A DNA stretch of 64,000 bases from Peromyscus leucopus (Eukaryota > Chordata > Mammalia > Rodentia > Cricetidae). A program made the position numbers and the translations under genes. The stretch lies in the NCBI RefSeq assembly GCF_004664715.2, contig NC_051075.1, forward strand, positions 31,578,504 to 31,642,503. Direction: 5' to 3'. The notes beneath the pieces were generated by a model. It saw only the letters and a program-made list of their open reading frames with translations, searched no databases and had not been told where the DNA came from. Positions 35,051 to 46,440 of the stretch are shown piece after piece (the stretch's first letter is position 1; every line of letters starts with the position of its first letter).

Positions 35051-35230
35051 CCTGGAGCCTGATCTTGGGGTAAAAGCTGAAAGATCAGAGAGATGAAGGA
35101 ACAAGCCACCTCTTACCTCTAGGACTCCTCAGCCTGAAAAGCTTTCCTCAGCTGAAAGACTTGAGTTCCTGTCTCCTCAGGACTTATATGCCTTTTCTAC
35201 CCACCCATATCATATCCTGTCTCAACTTTC

Positions 35231-35424
35231 CTAGTGCTGGGATTAAAGGCATGTGACTCCCAAGTATTGTGATTAAAGGTGTGTGCCACCACTGCCTGGC
35301 TCTGTTTCTCTCCTAGACTGAGTTAATCTTATGTAGTGCAGGTGACTGTGAACTCACAGAGATCCAGATGGATCTCTGCTTCCTGAGTGCTAGGATTAAA
35401 GTTATGTACCACCACTGCTTGGCT
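35231..35424 (-). repeat. B1-derived segments internal to the LTR
   Basis: Three partial B1 heads in reverse: gtgctgggattaaaggcatgtg, ttgtgattaaaggtgtgtgccaccactgcctggc, and cacagagatccagatggatctctgcttcctgagtgctaggattaaagttatgtaccaccactgcttggc. The duplicated heads indicate two B1 units already fixed in this LTR family rather than a fresh insertion. Confidence 0.7.
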
Positions 35425-35507
35425 TCTATGTTTAATCTAGTGGCTTTTTCTGTTCTCTGATCTTCAGGCAAATTTATTAGGGTACACAATATATTACCAC
35501 AGTGACC

Positions 35508-35830
35508 TTTGGTACAGTTCTGTGCAAATGCCTTCCCCCTCCCTCCCTAGCCCTCGAGTTGTCCATGTGATAATTAGGTATGGTGCTCTGGCTGTATGGT
35601 AGAACAATGGTGCCAAACACGAATTAGGTGATGCCCCAACCACTGTCCCCATTTTATATATTCCCCTTACTCTGGAATAAAGCTTATCTGTCTTATTGAG
35701 GCTGACTCCCAGAAGGCTATTTCTATCATATTCAAAGCCATCTTATCCCTGCTCATCATATCCACTCCCTCCTCACTGGAGGACTGGAGGCCAACAAACC
35801 CTGAGGAGGAAGGAGACCCTCAATATTTAG
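35508..35830 (+). mobile_element. Host LTR-like repeat, right part (tentative)
   Basis: Continues the repeat interrupted at 34838. It includes a poly-A signal-like ggaataaagcttatctg and a following cttattgaggctgactcccagaagg, typical of an LTR R/U5 region. No internal retroviral sequence follows. Confidence 0.35.
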
Positions 35831-38800
35831 GCCTTCCACACTCAAATATGTGGGATTCTTTTTCTTTATAAATAACAGCATGTATTTTTGTTATAGCAAT
35901 AAAAATGCCCTAATAGAGGAAAACTTTGTATTTGCAGTTCAACTTTTCTTACATGGGTTCTAAATTTCTGTGAGATGATAAAAATGGTAAAATAGGTGGG
36001 AGATTGTTTATCAGTTGTGTTTGAATGAGTATAAAGAATTATTCTAATAAAGAAAATAACATTCATACTCATTACCTTTTAAGCATATCAAAGTGCTATA
36101 AACCCCATCATATCAGGTAAAGAGAAGTGTTAACTATGCCTTTTATCATGCTAGATAATGATTATGCACTTTAAAAACAACCCCAAAATGGTTTGGTTTA
36201 GTAGAATTCTAACAGAGTCAAACAATATTACCCACTCAATGTCTTTCCTCTTTTCTTTTACTAAAACGGTCTTTGTGTTTAATCTAGAGTTTGGGTATGA
36301 AAATGCTACTCATCACGTTCATCAATATTTTGCATACTATTTCCACGTGACCGTTGAAAACTGAAATAAAAATGAAACGTTGTGCATATTTTTCTGTCAT
36401 TATCTCAGTGGCTGAGCTGAAAATATACTAGAACCCCACAGGTTGGCTGGTTAATAGAGAGAAAGAGGGTGACAGGGAGGTCTCAAATGCCTAAATCAAT
36501 AAAATCAGAAAGTTCAAATATTCAAATCACTATATGAAAGACTATTATTTTTCCTTTTTGTTTATACTGTATGTTCATGTTATCCAAATGAAATATTCTT
36601 TGCATTCTCTTTTTAGAGTTTGTAAATGTATTATTTCTAGAACTTTTACATACTTGAAATAAGGAAAATCTGGTTGTGACATGATTGAGTTTTCACATTT
36701 TTTTTTAACAATGATCCAAAAATGAATTTTTTTCATATTGGAAGTATACCATGTCTTACAATAAATACTTGTTATATTATTATTGCATAAAATTGCTCTC
36801 TACTAATTCTTCCTTTAAATGCCATTTTATTTTTATATTATACAACTGGAAGCCTTCAAGTTATTTTTTTCCTATGAGGAACTTCCATATTCTTTTAGAA
36901 AATGTCAGTAGTTTGAACTAACACCCAAAAACAATGAAGAAAAATTCTCTCCATTCACACCTATAAATTTTAGATACTCATTCAACTGCTTCTTGGATAC
37001 TTGCATACTTAGATATCTTGCATCAACAAAATCACCATGTCTAACAAAGACTAATTTTCTGTGAATGTTCCAAACTTAATGATATTAATATTTAAATGAG
37101 AAATTTAAAACTGAATTTGCCCAATCTTTACATATATATACATTTATGTCGATTCAGCCCATTGCATATACAAAAGATTCCTCACAGTCATTTCTCCTTT
37201 TCAGCCTGCAGGCATCTTTGACCCTGTGACCTCAGTAGTTTGCAGTTTTCTAATATTTTCTTGCTTAAAACTTTTAATTAGTACCTCATTTGACAACAGA
37301 ATATTAAATTAGAGAACATGATTAGAAATACAGCATTGCTTAAACAACAAAGATATATCCACTAAAAATTCTAAAGGTTAGGAATTCATTGTCAAGGTGA
37401 TAACAACTTGGTTTCTGGTGAGGGCTCTCCTCTGGACTTGTAGATTGACACTTTCTTGTGATGTCCCTACACAGCTTACTCTCCAAAGAGAAAGTAAAGA
37501 GCCTTGTGTTTATTTGTATGAGGGCAATAATTCTCTTGGATGAGAGTTTTACCCTTGTGATATTATTCTATGTTGATTTCTTCCTTAGAGGTTATTACCT
37601 GGGGCAGTAGCTGTTGAAGAAACACTGATTTTGTCTTCATGGAATTTTCTTTTTAGTAAAGAAACATAGAAGGGCTACAAATATACACAATATTTCTGCA
37701 AATATTAAAGTAGTTGGTATAAAGATAGTTCTAATGCTGAAATAGTTTCCATCTTCCTTCCTCTCTATATTCCTTGCTTATCTCCCCCCCACTCTCTCTC
37801 CTTTCTTCCCCCACCTCCTCATGCTTACACTTTTCCTTTCACTGTCACAGTCCCAGACAATAGCTCAACATTTCAAATCACATTTTTGACAACATTACAT
37901 GCTCCCATTACTTCCACGGATCATTCTGTTTACTGTAGTTCACTCGGCGGATAGTGATGTCTTCCTGTGTTCATCATTATATGGATAGCATTAAGCTGTT
38001 ATTGAAACTGGAAAAGTCAATAAATATTTACTGAGAATGTTTTAATGTTGTATTTTTAGAATGGTAAATTCAAAATGGTTGCTATGTGCACTAATTATTT
38101 GAGCTAATGATGGATGTTTATTCACTTGAAATGAAGAGGGTAAAATTCTGTGACTCAGATATTGGACTCAATGCTAAGTTACAAGAGAATATTTAGAGTA
38201 AATTGCTGACAATGTGAACCATTGACCAGCTAACAACATTCTAACTGTCCTTTTCCAGATCATTTTATTGCATTATTCTTTTGACATCTAAGAGAAAATT
38301 AATATAAAATTTCTATAGCTATTTTTTAGTCAATAGAGCTCTACATGCTTTTCCTTTTTTTGACAGTGCAGCAGTCTCTCAGCAAGAGTTAATGGTGACT
38401 TTATTTTTATCATTTATAAACTAATTAGTGACAAAATTATAATGCTTCTAGAGATCAAAGAATCATATGGACATTCTTTTCCCAGAACGTTTTACTTTAG
38501 CTCATTAATACCATCAAAGGCACACATAGAACATAAAGGCCTATTGTCAAAAGAACGAAATAAGTAACCTCACTAAAATTTAATTGAGAACACATGAATT
38601 AAGATGCAATTAGTAATCTCCTGACAAATATTTTAGCTGCTAATTGGTTTCATTGGGTAGGGGTAGTGCTCCTAAGGTTATCAGTGTGAAACTTGGGAGC
38701 TGCTGCAGAAATGCTGACATACAGTATTAAATCATGACCAAATGCTATCACACTGAATATCCTACCAATAGACAACAATAAACAATAACAGTATCAGTAA

Positions 38801-39764
38801 GCTAAGCTACATTTAGTCACAACATATAGATTAATTAAAGGCAGTAAAAGTTCTTATTTGAGGAAAAATCATGAGAATTGGTTGAGTACTATTAAATTTC
38901 TTCTTGATCTCCATGAAATAGAGGTCCTGTTTGGTAAGTCTGAATCAAGGATGATTTGGGTTTTTTATTAACAAAATGCCAAAGAGGAGATATTATTTCA
39001 TCATTTGTTGTCTCGGGTTTTATTAAGTTATTTTGTTTTGTTCCAAAACATTTTTTAGGGAATATAAAAGTCTAATATGTTGTTGATGATGTGGTTAGTG
39101 TTTATATTTTAAAGTTATAAAGTCACATGAAAAAGTAATAATTGCAATGTAAAGATACTATTCTTATTTTGTTGTTGATATTGCCTGTCTATCAAGGTTT
39201 GTTGACCAGTTTGTCAAACCACTGTGAAGGCTAAAGAACTTTCCTAAAATAGTCATTCTGCTGAGGAGCCCGGTTGTTGGAAGTAGGTCAAACCCATTCT
39301 TGTTGTGGACAGCTTCCTCTGATTCATGTTCACCAGGGAAATGAGGAGCTGCCATGAGCCCCACCCATATTATGCTCATAGACTTTGCCATCTCAAACTG
39401 TCAGCCAAGATAAACTGTTCTAACCTTAAGTGGCTTCTCTTCAACATTTTGACATGTAAGAAGAAAGTAGTCAATCAATATTTGCTATTTATTGGGAGAT
39501 CTACAAACACTTCAAGCCTGGTTTAACATCTTATGTTGGAGTCAGACTAGACTCCATCACTCCTATTTCCATTCCATATGAACTTTTGTGCGATAATTGC
39601 TACTGACAACTATCATAGCCTGATCTATTGACTAGATGATACTCTGTTTTGCATTATCACGAATGTGTCCTTTTCAAAGTATGCTTTGAAGAGTGCTACA
39701 AGTTTCCTGGTGATTATAAAAAGGCACTGGTAGCCAATAGGAGAAAAGCAGCTTTACTCTGTCT
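35831..39764. other. Long unique tract, no gene seen; candidate conserved non-coding DNA
   Basis: About 3.9 kb almost free of SINEs. Short frames (35866-36072 minus, 36158-36364 plus, 39164-39391 minus) show no known domain. The section around 38.34-38.76 kb is rich in TAATTAG/CTAATTGG-type cores. A repeat-like 3' end may occur at 39.2-39.45 kb (cagccaagataaactg) but is not classifiable. Confidence 0.4.
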
Positions 39765-39775
39765 ATTTATCTATC

Positions 39776-39819
<44 letters not shown>

Positions 39820-39834
39820 ATCTATCTATCTATT
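39765..39834. repeat. (TATC)n/(TTTC)n compound microsatellite
   Basis: TATC units, then about 9 TTTC units at 39786-39818, then TATC units again. Confidence 0.96.
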
Positions 39835-39967
39835 GTTCTACATCATCATTTCAGAATATATTTTTGAAAGCATTAGCAGACCAACTTTGAAGAACATATA
39901 CATGTATATGTATATAATACCAATTCTATATGTTATCTACAAATAAAATAAAATTGTCTTAGTTGTA

Positions 39968-40450
39968 TGTTGCAGCCTTTTTCTGGGCCACCAACCAACT
40001 CCCAAATCATAACACGGAGACTTATTATTACTTATGAATGTTTTATCTCATGAGTCTCCCACTAGCTCTTATAACTAAATTTAACCTGTTTCTCTTCATC
40101 TACATTTTACTTCAGGGCTTTTTACTTTTCTTTCATTCTATATGTCCTACATTTCCTGCTTCCTCTGTGTCTGTCTGTCTGTCTGGCAGCTGCCCAGTTA
40201 GCTGGAAGTGGGCATTTCACTCTCTTTCTCCCTCATTCTTTCTTTTCAACTCTAGATTCCTATTCTTCTTTATGCTCTCTGTCTGCGGCCCTGCCTATCC
40301 CTCTGCTGCCTAGCTATTGGTTGTTCAGCACTTTATTAGACCAATCAGGTGCCTTAGGCAGGCAAAGCCACAAATCTTTTCATTGTTAGACAAGTGCAAC
40401 ATAAACAAATGTAACATGCCTTTACATACTTAAAGTAATATTCCACAACA
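39968..40450 (-). mobile_element. Solo LTR, minus strand, 483 bp, near-perfect 6-bp TSD
   Basis: In its sense orientation it starts tgttgtggaatattactttaag, contains tgattggtctaataaagtgctg, and ends ggctgcaaca. Flanks are gttgta (39962-39967) and attgta (40451-40456), 5 of 6 identical. Complementary TG/CA ends and 6-bp duplication fit a class II (ERVK-like) element. No gag, pol or env sequence remains, so it is a recombination-derived solo LTR. Confidence 0.85.
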
Positions 40451-40500
40451 ATTGTAGCAACAAATTTTCATGTAATTATTCACTTATATTGTATGGTTTC

Positions 40501-40513
40501 TTTTCTTTTCTTT

Positions 40514-40544
<31 letters not shown>

Positions 40545-40545
40545 C
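40501..40545. repeat. (TTTC)n microsatellite
   Basis: TTTTC then TTTC units leading directly into the tail of a minus-strand B1, so it probably grew from the SINE's A-rich tail. Confidence 0.95.
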
Positions 40546-40675
40546 TCTTTCTTTTTTGAGACAGGGTTTCTCTGTGGAGATTGGTTTATCCTGGAATTCA
40601 TTCTTTAGATCAGGCTGGCCTTCAACTCAGAGAATCCTTGTCTCTGTTAGGATTACAGGTATGTGCCACAATGGC
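40546..40675 (-). mobile_element. B1 SINE, minus strand, diverged
   Basis: ttttttgagacagggtttctctgtggagattgg at left, gatcaggctggccttcaactcag, and gttaggattacaggtatgtgccac at right. An internal part of the body is deleted compared with full-length B1. Confidence 0.85.
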
Positions 40676-40764
40676 TGAATTTATATTCAGCCATTTTATA
40701 TTAAATTTATATAATTTAAAATACAATTTAAGATCCCAATTTCATTCTGCAGCATCTATACATA

Positions 40765-40768
<4 letters not shown>

Positions 40769-40818
<50 letters not shown>

Positions 40819-40869
40819 CTATCTCTATCTCTATCTCTATCTCATGCACACACACACACACACACACAT
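40769..40869. repeat. (CT)n/(ATCTCT)n/(CA)n compound microsatellite
   Basis: About 20 CT units, then ATCT and ATCTCT units, then about 13 CA units. Frame translations here (Ser/Leu, Ile/Ser and Thr/His runs) are artefacts. Confidence 0.96.
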
Positions 40870-41463
40870 AAATACATACATATACACACAAACAAAAAAG
40901 AAGAAAAACCTACAAATTAAATTATTCCACTTTGGAATTTGAGTTTGAAGTTTAAAAAAAAATAGTCACTTTATTTCTGAAACTAGGAGTGCTACATATA
41001 TGTTGTCACATAGATCCCCCAATCCAAGTTCAGGTTTCATGACTTGCTATAAGAATTCATAGAATTCAGAAAAATTATTTTACTCAGGGTGGGTTTTACT
41101 CAAGCCAAAGAATTCAGCTAAAAAAAAAAAAGAAAAGAAAGAGCATTTCATGGATGTTTTCAGTAGAAACGGAGAGCAAGTTTGTGACGACAGAATCAGC
41201 GTGTGATTCTCCCAGCAGCAACTGTGGCAGCATGTCTGAAGAATAGCTAACTAGATGAGAACACCCAAACAGGCATCCATGGAAGTCCTAGGGGATCAGT
41301 CACTTGGGCATGTGCTGATCTTGCTTCTCACTCTCTGAGCTCTCAGGGCTCATGGTGATGCACAGAGGACTAAGGTTTCACACATACCAATACACATGTA
41401 CAGGTAGAGTTTTCTGTGATTCAGAAGTTACCTCCCAGTAGCACATGTAGAGGTAACCGTCTT
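40870..41463. other. Unclassified interval, no gene seen
   Basis: No repeat family confidently recognised. Includes a short A-rich run at 41121-41150. Confidence 0.35.
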
Positions 41464-41905
41464 GTTAAATAAGAAACAGAGTCAATTGCAGAGTTAAAAG
41501 CCCAAGAGGTCAGAGCAGTGGCTGAAAGCTAAGACTTAAAACTGCCTTTCTTACCTTAGCTTCTGCTGTTGCCCTTCCCCTTAGAAAGAGGCCTACTTCC
41601 TGTGTGTCTGTCCTCTTATTGACTTTCTGTTCTGCCTTCTCATTGGTTGTAAACTCAACCACATGACCTCTTCGTCACTGCCTGTCTATACAGACCTCCA
41701 GGTCTTCTATGGTTGGTATTGGGATTAAAGGCATGTGTCTCCATGCTGGCTGTATCCTTGAACACACAGAGATCCACCTAGCTCTGCTTCCCAAGTGCTG
41801 GGATTCAAGGCGTGCACCACTGCGGCCCAGCTTCTGCTATGGCAACTTTGTTTATTAACATACAAATAAAATCACATTTCAGTAGAAATAAAATATTAGC
41901 AAGCA
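41464..41905 (-). mobile_element. LTR with internal B1-derived module, minus strand
   Basis: The right end in plus reading (caactttgtttattaacatacaaataaaatcacatttcagtagaaataaaatatta) is the reverse of an LTR start of the same type as the one ending at 35501. Inside it are cattgggattaaaggcatgtg and cacacagagatccacctagctctgcttcccaagtgctgggattcaaggcgtgcaccactgc, reversed B1 segments. Ends are approximate and no target duplication was confirmed. Confidence 0.6.
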
Positions 41906-42386
41906 CATCAAATTGTAATTCCTTTACTGGAGTACATAGGGTCTAAGGACCCAGGTTTGAAACTCTAAACCTTTACTGTGCATCTATAATTAGGTTTTCA
42001 CACAAAGACGGACAACCATGTCTCACTTCAGAAGCTTCATTTCTTACTGTGCTTACCCCAATTTGCTTGTCAAACCTCTGTGTCAATTCTTTCCTGCTCG
42101 TATACTTTCTTTCCTCTTTTTGTCATTAATCAGCTAAATTGTATCTTTTATATAAAGCACAGTCTGTTAAACTCATCAAACTTTGTATTACCAAAAAATT
42201 GCAAAAATGTGAGATATTTTTCAATTGTTTTCAGTGTTTAACTTCACTTTGAACTTTTAAATTAGGAAGATGCTAACTTCAAATATATGCTTTTCTAATT
42301 TTTTTTCTTTTCCACTTGAATTATAAATGGAATTATCATTCCTCTAACTTTAATGCTAAATATACTGCATTGAAATAAACCATGAA

Positions 42387-42577
42387 GCGGGGCAGTGGTG
42401 GCGCACGCCTTTAATCCCAGCACTTGGGAGGCAGAGGCAGGTGGATCTCTGTGAGTTCGAGGCCAGCCTGGTCTACCAAGTGAGTTCCAGGAAAGGCGCA
42501 AAGCTACACAAAGAAACCCTGTCTCGAAAAACCAAAAAAAAAAAAAGAAAAAAAAGAAAAAGAAAAAAAGAAAAAAA
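42387..42577 (+). mobile_element. B1 SINE, young copy with 15-bp target duplication
   Basis: gcggggcagtggtggcgcac head, ctaccaagtgagttccagg middle, gaaaggcgcaaagctacac and a long interrupted A tail. The 15-mer gaaataaaccatgaa is repeated exactly at 42372-42386 and 42578-42592. The minus-strand 109-codon frame across it is SINE-derived. Confidence 0.96.
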
Positions 42578-42592
42578 GAAATAAACCATGAA

Positions 42593-43556
42593 TGTTCATT
42601 TTCTAAACTCCATGGGTTAGTCATACTGTTTTGTCAGGAAATAGAAAATTATGTTTACATAGATTTATTAAAATGCTTTAAACTAAAAGGAAATTAGAGA
42701 TCATATTCATATATATGTTATACACACACACACACACACACACATATGTGCTCACACATACATTATATTCAAAGTTAAGAATAATTGAAGGAACAGGTCA
42801 GTTACAAGGTTTTATGAGAAAATAATCTTGGAGAAAAATCAATCCATAACTTAAAATCCTTAGAAGGGGAGTGTTTTTAGCTTCTGACAATGTAAATTAA
42901 AATCATGAACACCAAACAGTAAACGTTCTTTAGAATCACTAAAAGAAAAAATAATGCTGAAAGCTCTGAGGAAAGTTCTGGAGAACAGTAGGATAAGCAG
43001 GAACATTATGAACCCCAACACTAGTGCTTTCATACATATTAAAACAAAAATCTTGGTTCAAGTGCCTAATTGTGGTGTTTAATGTTCCTTACCTAGAAAC
43101 TGCTCAAATGATCGAGGTCAGAACAAATGGATAACATCCTCCGCTGAACAATGACTTAAAGTTCACAAACAGAATAACACAATGCAGAGAACACAGTATC
43201 CAAAATCATCACAATATAAACAAAATTTGCAAAGAATGACAAACATTATTCAGCAGAAGTCAGACATTCATACGCAATAAGACAATGATATAGAAAGGAA
43301 GTTTACCACATTTCAAAACCCCATGAAACAGTTACATGTTGAGAAAGCTGGGAACAATCTCATGAGGTATCTGTTGGGGCTTGAAAAGAATCTATTGTTA
43401 AACTGATTGTATTATCTATGCGGTACAATTTGAGAAAAATTATTGAATTGCATAATTGTCACATGACCATTTTCTATATAAAATGAACATTTTAATATAA
43501 AATACACTTTTAATTTATTTTCATATATACTAAAACATAAATTAGACAGTTTTTTA
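42593..43556. other. Mostly unclassified DNA, no gene seen
   Basis: Contains (CA)n at 42721-42744. The 43.0-43.35 kb part (caactgctcaaatgatcgaggtcag-like text) might be an old L1, but I could not establish it. Confidence 0.35.
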
Positions 43557-43725
43557 ATGTCAGGCAGTAGTGTTACATGCATTTAGTGCCAGCACTTAGG
43601 AAGCAGAAGCAGGGAAACCTCTGAGTTTGAGGCCAACCTGGTATACTGGATGAGTTTTAGGACAGCCATGGTTACACAGAGAAACCTGCACAGAAAAACA
43701 AAGTAACAAAAACAAAACAAAAATA
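43557..43725 (+). mobile_element. B1 SINE, plus strand, old
   Basis: caggcagtagtgttacatgcatttagtgccagcactt head, gagtttgaggccaacctgg B-box region, and cacagagaaacctgcacag before an (A)nC tail. Decayed CpGs. Confidence 0.85.
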
Positions 43726-46370
43726 TTAGACATTTTAGCTTAAGAAAACATAGAAATAAGCATGGCAGCCATGTTAGAAATTGAAAAGCAATGGTTGTAA
43801 GTGCATAAGGCATTAACAGAACAGCAAAGATTTATTTAAAAATGACTAATTATTTAACTAAAAATTAAGTAATCCATTTACTAGAAAATAAAGACAACTT
43901 TTTAAAATAGATTCAGTTTAAAAGAGAGCTAGGAAATAAAATGAACAGGCCTTTGAAAGTTAACCCACTAAAATGAACCTCATTTATAAAATCATTCTGT
44001 TCCTCCACATAAGTGGAAGTTGAAGTTAGCCGAGTTGGAGTTCACTCTTACCAAGGTCTAACCTTAGCACTTTAAATGGTCTTATGTTTGAAACATATTC
44101 AGTGATGGCAATTTTTATAATTCCAACACCTCAAACCTTTCTGCTGCATTAGCTGTAGCACATTTATTTAATCACTCCAGGACCAGAAGTCTACAGATTT
44201 CCAAATATGACATCCATGAAGTAGTTATGACACTGCCAGCCTTCATCACAGACTTCAAATTAAAGTATTCTCCCTTTTTCTGACCCAATAACCCAAGAGG
44301 AAGAAGCCCCTTTTCCTATGATGAGTAGAACTGGTAGCCCTAATCATATTGAGTTTATAGCAGTTTTCTTTAGTTGATTGAACATAAACATCTGATTTTC
44401 AAATTATGTTTTTGTACAGACAGTGTCAAATTTTATAGACTTTTGAAGTATTTAAGGATTCAAGAGGCAAGGATGAGTTCTTAGAAATCCAGATGAATTC
44501 CAGAACTTTCTTCCCCCATCACCCTCTCCAGACTTCAGTAATGAGTGGGACTTTCCAATCACCTTGCAAGACATGTAACAATTAGGAAAGAAGATATATT
44601 TTACACTTAAGTATTTCTCTTATCATGAGCCATAACCTTAAGCCATATACATTGATTATAGTCACCCATAAGCAAATTTTCAATTAAGTATTCCTTGTTA
44701 AAGTCATAGAATAATGAGAACTCTTTTGTATAAACATCATTGGCCTTTTCATCAAGAGATTAGTTATCAGACTATATACAAAGATATTAGAACAATGTAA
44801 CTATATTTTCCTCTAGGAACATTTTTCTCTCTACTCTGGTGCTATTTAGTAATATGAATAACATTATCAGCCATGGTATGTAAACCTCTTCACTGTCTTG
44901 AAGGATATACAAGGAAGAGAGTTAATACTTGCTAATTTCACTGCATACCCAGACCTTTCTCACAGGCACTCTGTATAATGAATATGCATAGTTTTTACAA
45001 AGTGTAAAATCAGTGAGATATCTTTAATGCCTCTCTATAAATCAGCTTCATGCAGGCACAGAACATGGCATTGCCTCTTCTATTTTATAACTTTCAACCA
45101 TAAATTTTATTTACCACCCAAATTATAAATACAATTCATTATTCTTCAAATTCTAGAATCTACAAGTGATACCTATGCTATTCCTACTAGTATGTTAACT
45201 AATTCACTTTTTTAAGAAAAAAAAAAAAACTTCTGTAAGAGATAAGGAGCAAACAAGATATGAATCCCCTGCCTTAACACTTAACATGGACTTCTGGACC
45301 TTTTGTCTTTTCCTGTCTCCCTATTCTTTTTAGTAAGCTATATGTTTACACTGGAGATGAATTCATCTTTTCTTCAGTGAATGAATCTACTAACTTTAGA
45401 GGCTGGGAAATGAAAGTAGTGAAGTAGATGACCTGTCACACAGCTTTGTGTCTGTCTTTTCATTAACTGATAATTCAAATCATTCAGATACTCCATTGTA
45501 TTCTCAAAATTACATTCTACTACCTATTCAGTCACTCCTGAATCTGATTCAACGTTTCAATTTTAATTAAAATTGGATTTTCATTTGAAAACTAGCATGC
45601 ATTCTTCCTTTCTGTCTAATCAATGTATCATATATCATATGAATTGTATTAACAGTAGAGAGTGACAATGTCTTATTGTTAAACAACTGCAATGAGAGAT
45701 TGATAAAGCATTAAAATACAGTTTTAAATTATAAAACTCTTATCTAAAGTTTAGCTCAAAATTATGACAACCTGAAAATTCCTATAGAAGTCATGATTCC
45801 TAACTCAAGTCAAACTGAAATCGTTAAGAGGAAAACCAGGAGAATTGGTGAAAATGTAGGTTAACTTAAATTATTTAGTAACTTCCCATTTCCTCTCTAT
45901 ATGTATGCTGAATGAAAAGATGACTCACCTGTTGTATGCCTCATATTTCTGGTTAATTACATTCTAATGTAATCTCTAATGGCAGTGTAACAAAATGATA
46001 CTATTTAACTATAATGGCTATTCTTAGACACTTCCACATTAGTATCAAATGCACCTACAAAGCACCAATCTCTCGTGACTATCAAGCTTATAAAGTCAAT
46101 GGATTCATTTTTCTAAAGTTAGTTGGACTCTGCATAAATAGAAAATTAGCTTAATGGTATGAGTGGCTTTATAAAGTTTTTTGACAGAATAATTTACTAA
46201 AGTGAATAAAATAAAACAGAACACTTTGGAAGTAAAAACAAATTGTGTATGTATATGTATTTCTAGCTTGATTAGACTTTGTGCTTGTGCATTTACACTT
46301 CTATCTTGTATTCACATATTGTGTCTGTATTGCATTAGTATAAACTCTAATAATATCAAACATTAAATAG
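43726..46370. other. Unique AT-rich DNA, no gene seen
   Basis: About 2.6 kb with no recognised transposon. An 18-bp perfect palindrome around TTAATTAA lies at 45558-45575. Confidence 0.45.
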
Positions 46371-46375
46371 AAATA

Positions 46376-46440
46376 ATCATATATATGTATTATATGATTA
46401 TTATATATGTGTATATATACACATATATATAGAGAGAGAG
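46376..46440. repeat. AT-rich palindromic tract followed by (GA)n
   Basis: Includes a perfect 28-bp palindrome at 46402-46429 (tatatatgt core tgtatatataca) and, just left of it, an imperfect aatcatata/tatatgatt pair. Ends in a short GAGAGA run. Confidence 0.85.

Larger units (their letters stand above)
34845..35501 (-). mobile_element. Solo LTR, minus strand, 6-bp TSD, containing B1-derived modules
   Basis: Read on the minus strand it begins tgtggtaatatattgtg and ends tgtgttaca, giving TG...CA ends. The hexamer gtgacc flanks it exactly at 34839-34844 and 35502-35507, as for class II (ERVK-like) integration. An aataaatttgcctgaagatcagag stretch lies near its start. The LTR body contains B1-like segments (around 35231-35300 and 35352-35424), and a separate young B1 has landed at 34895-35050. 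No internal viral region is present, so this is a solo LTR formed by recombination. Confidence 0.8.
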
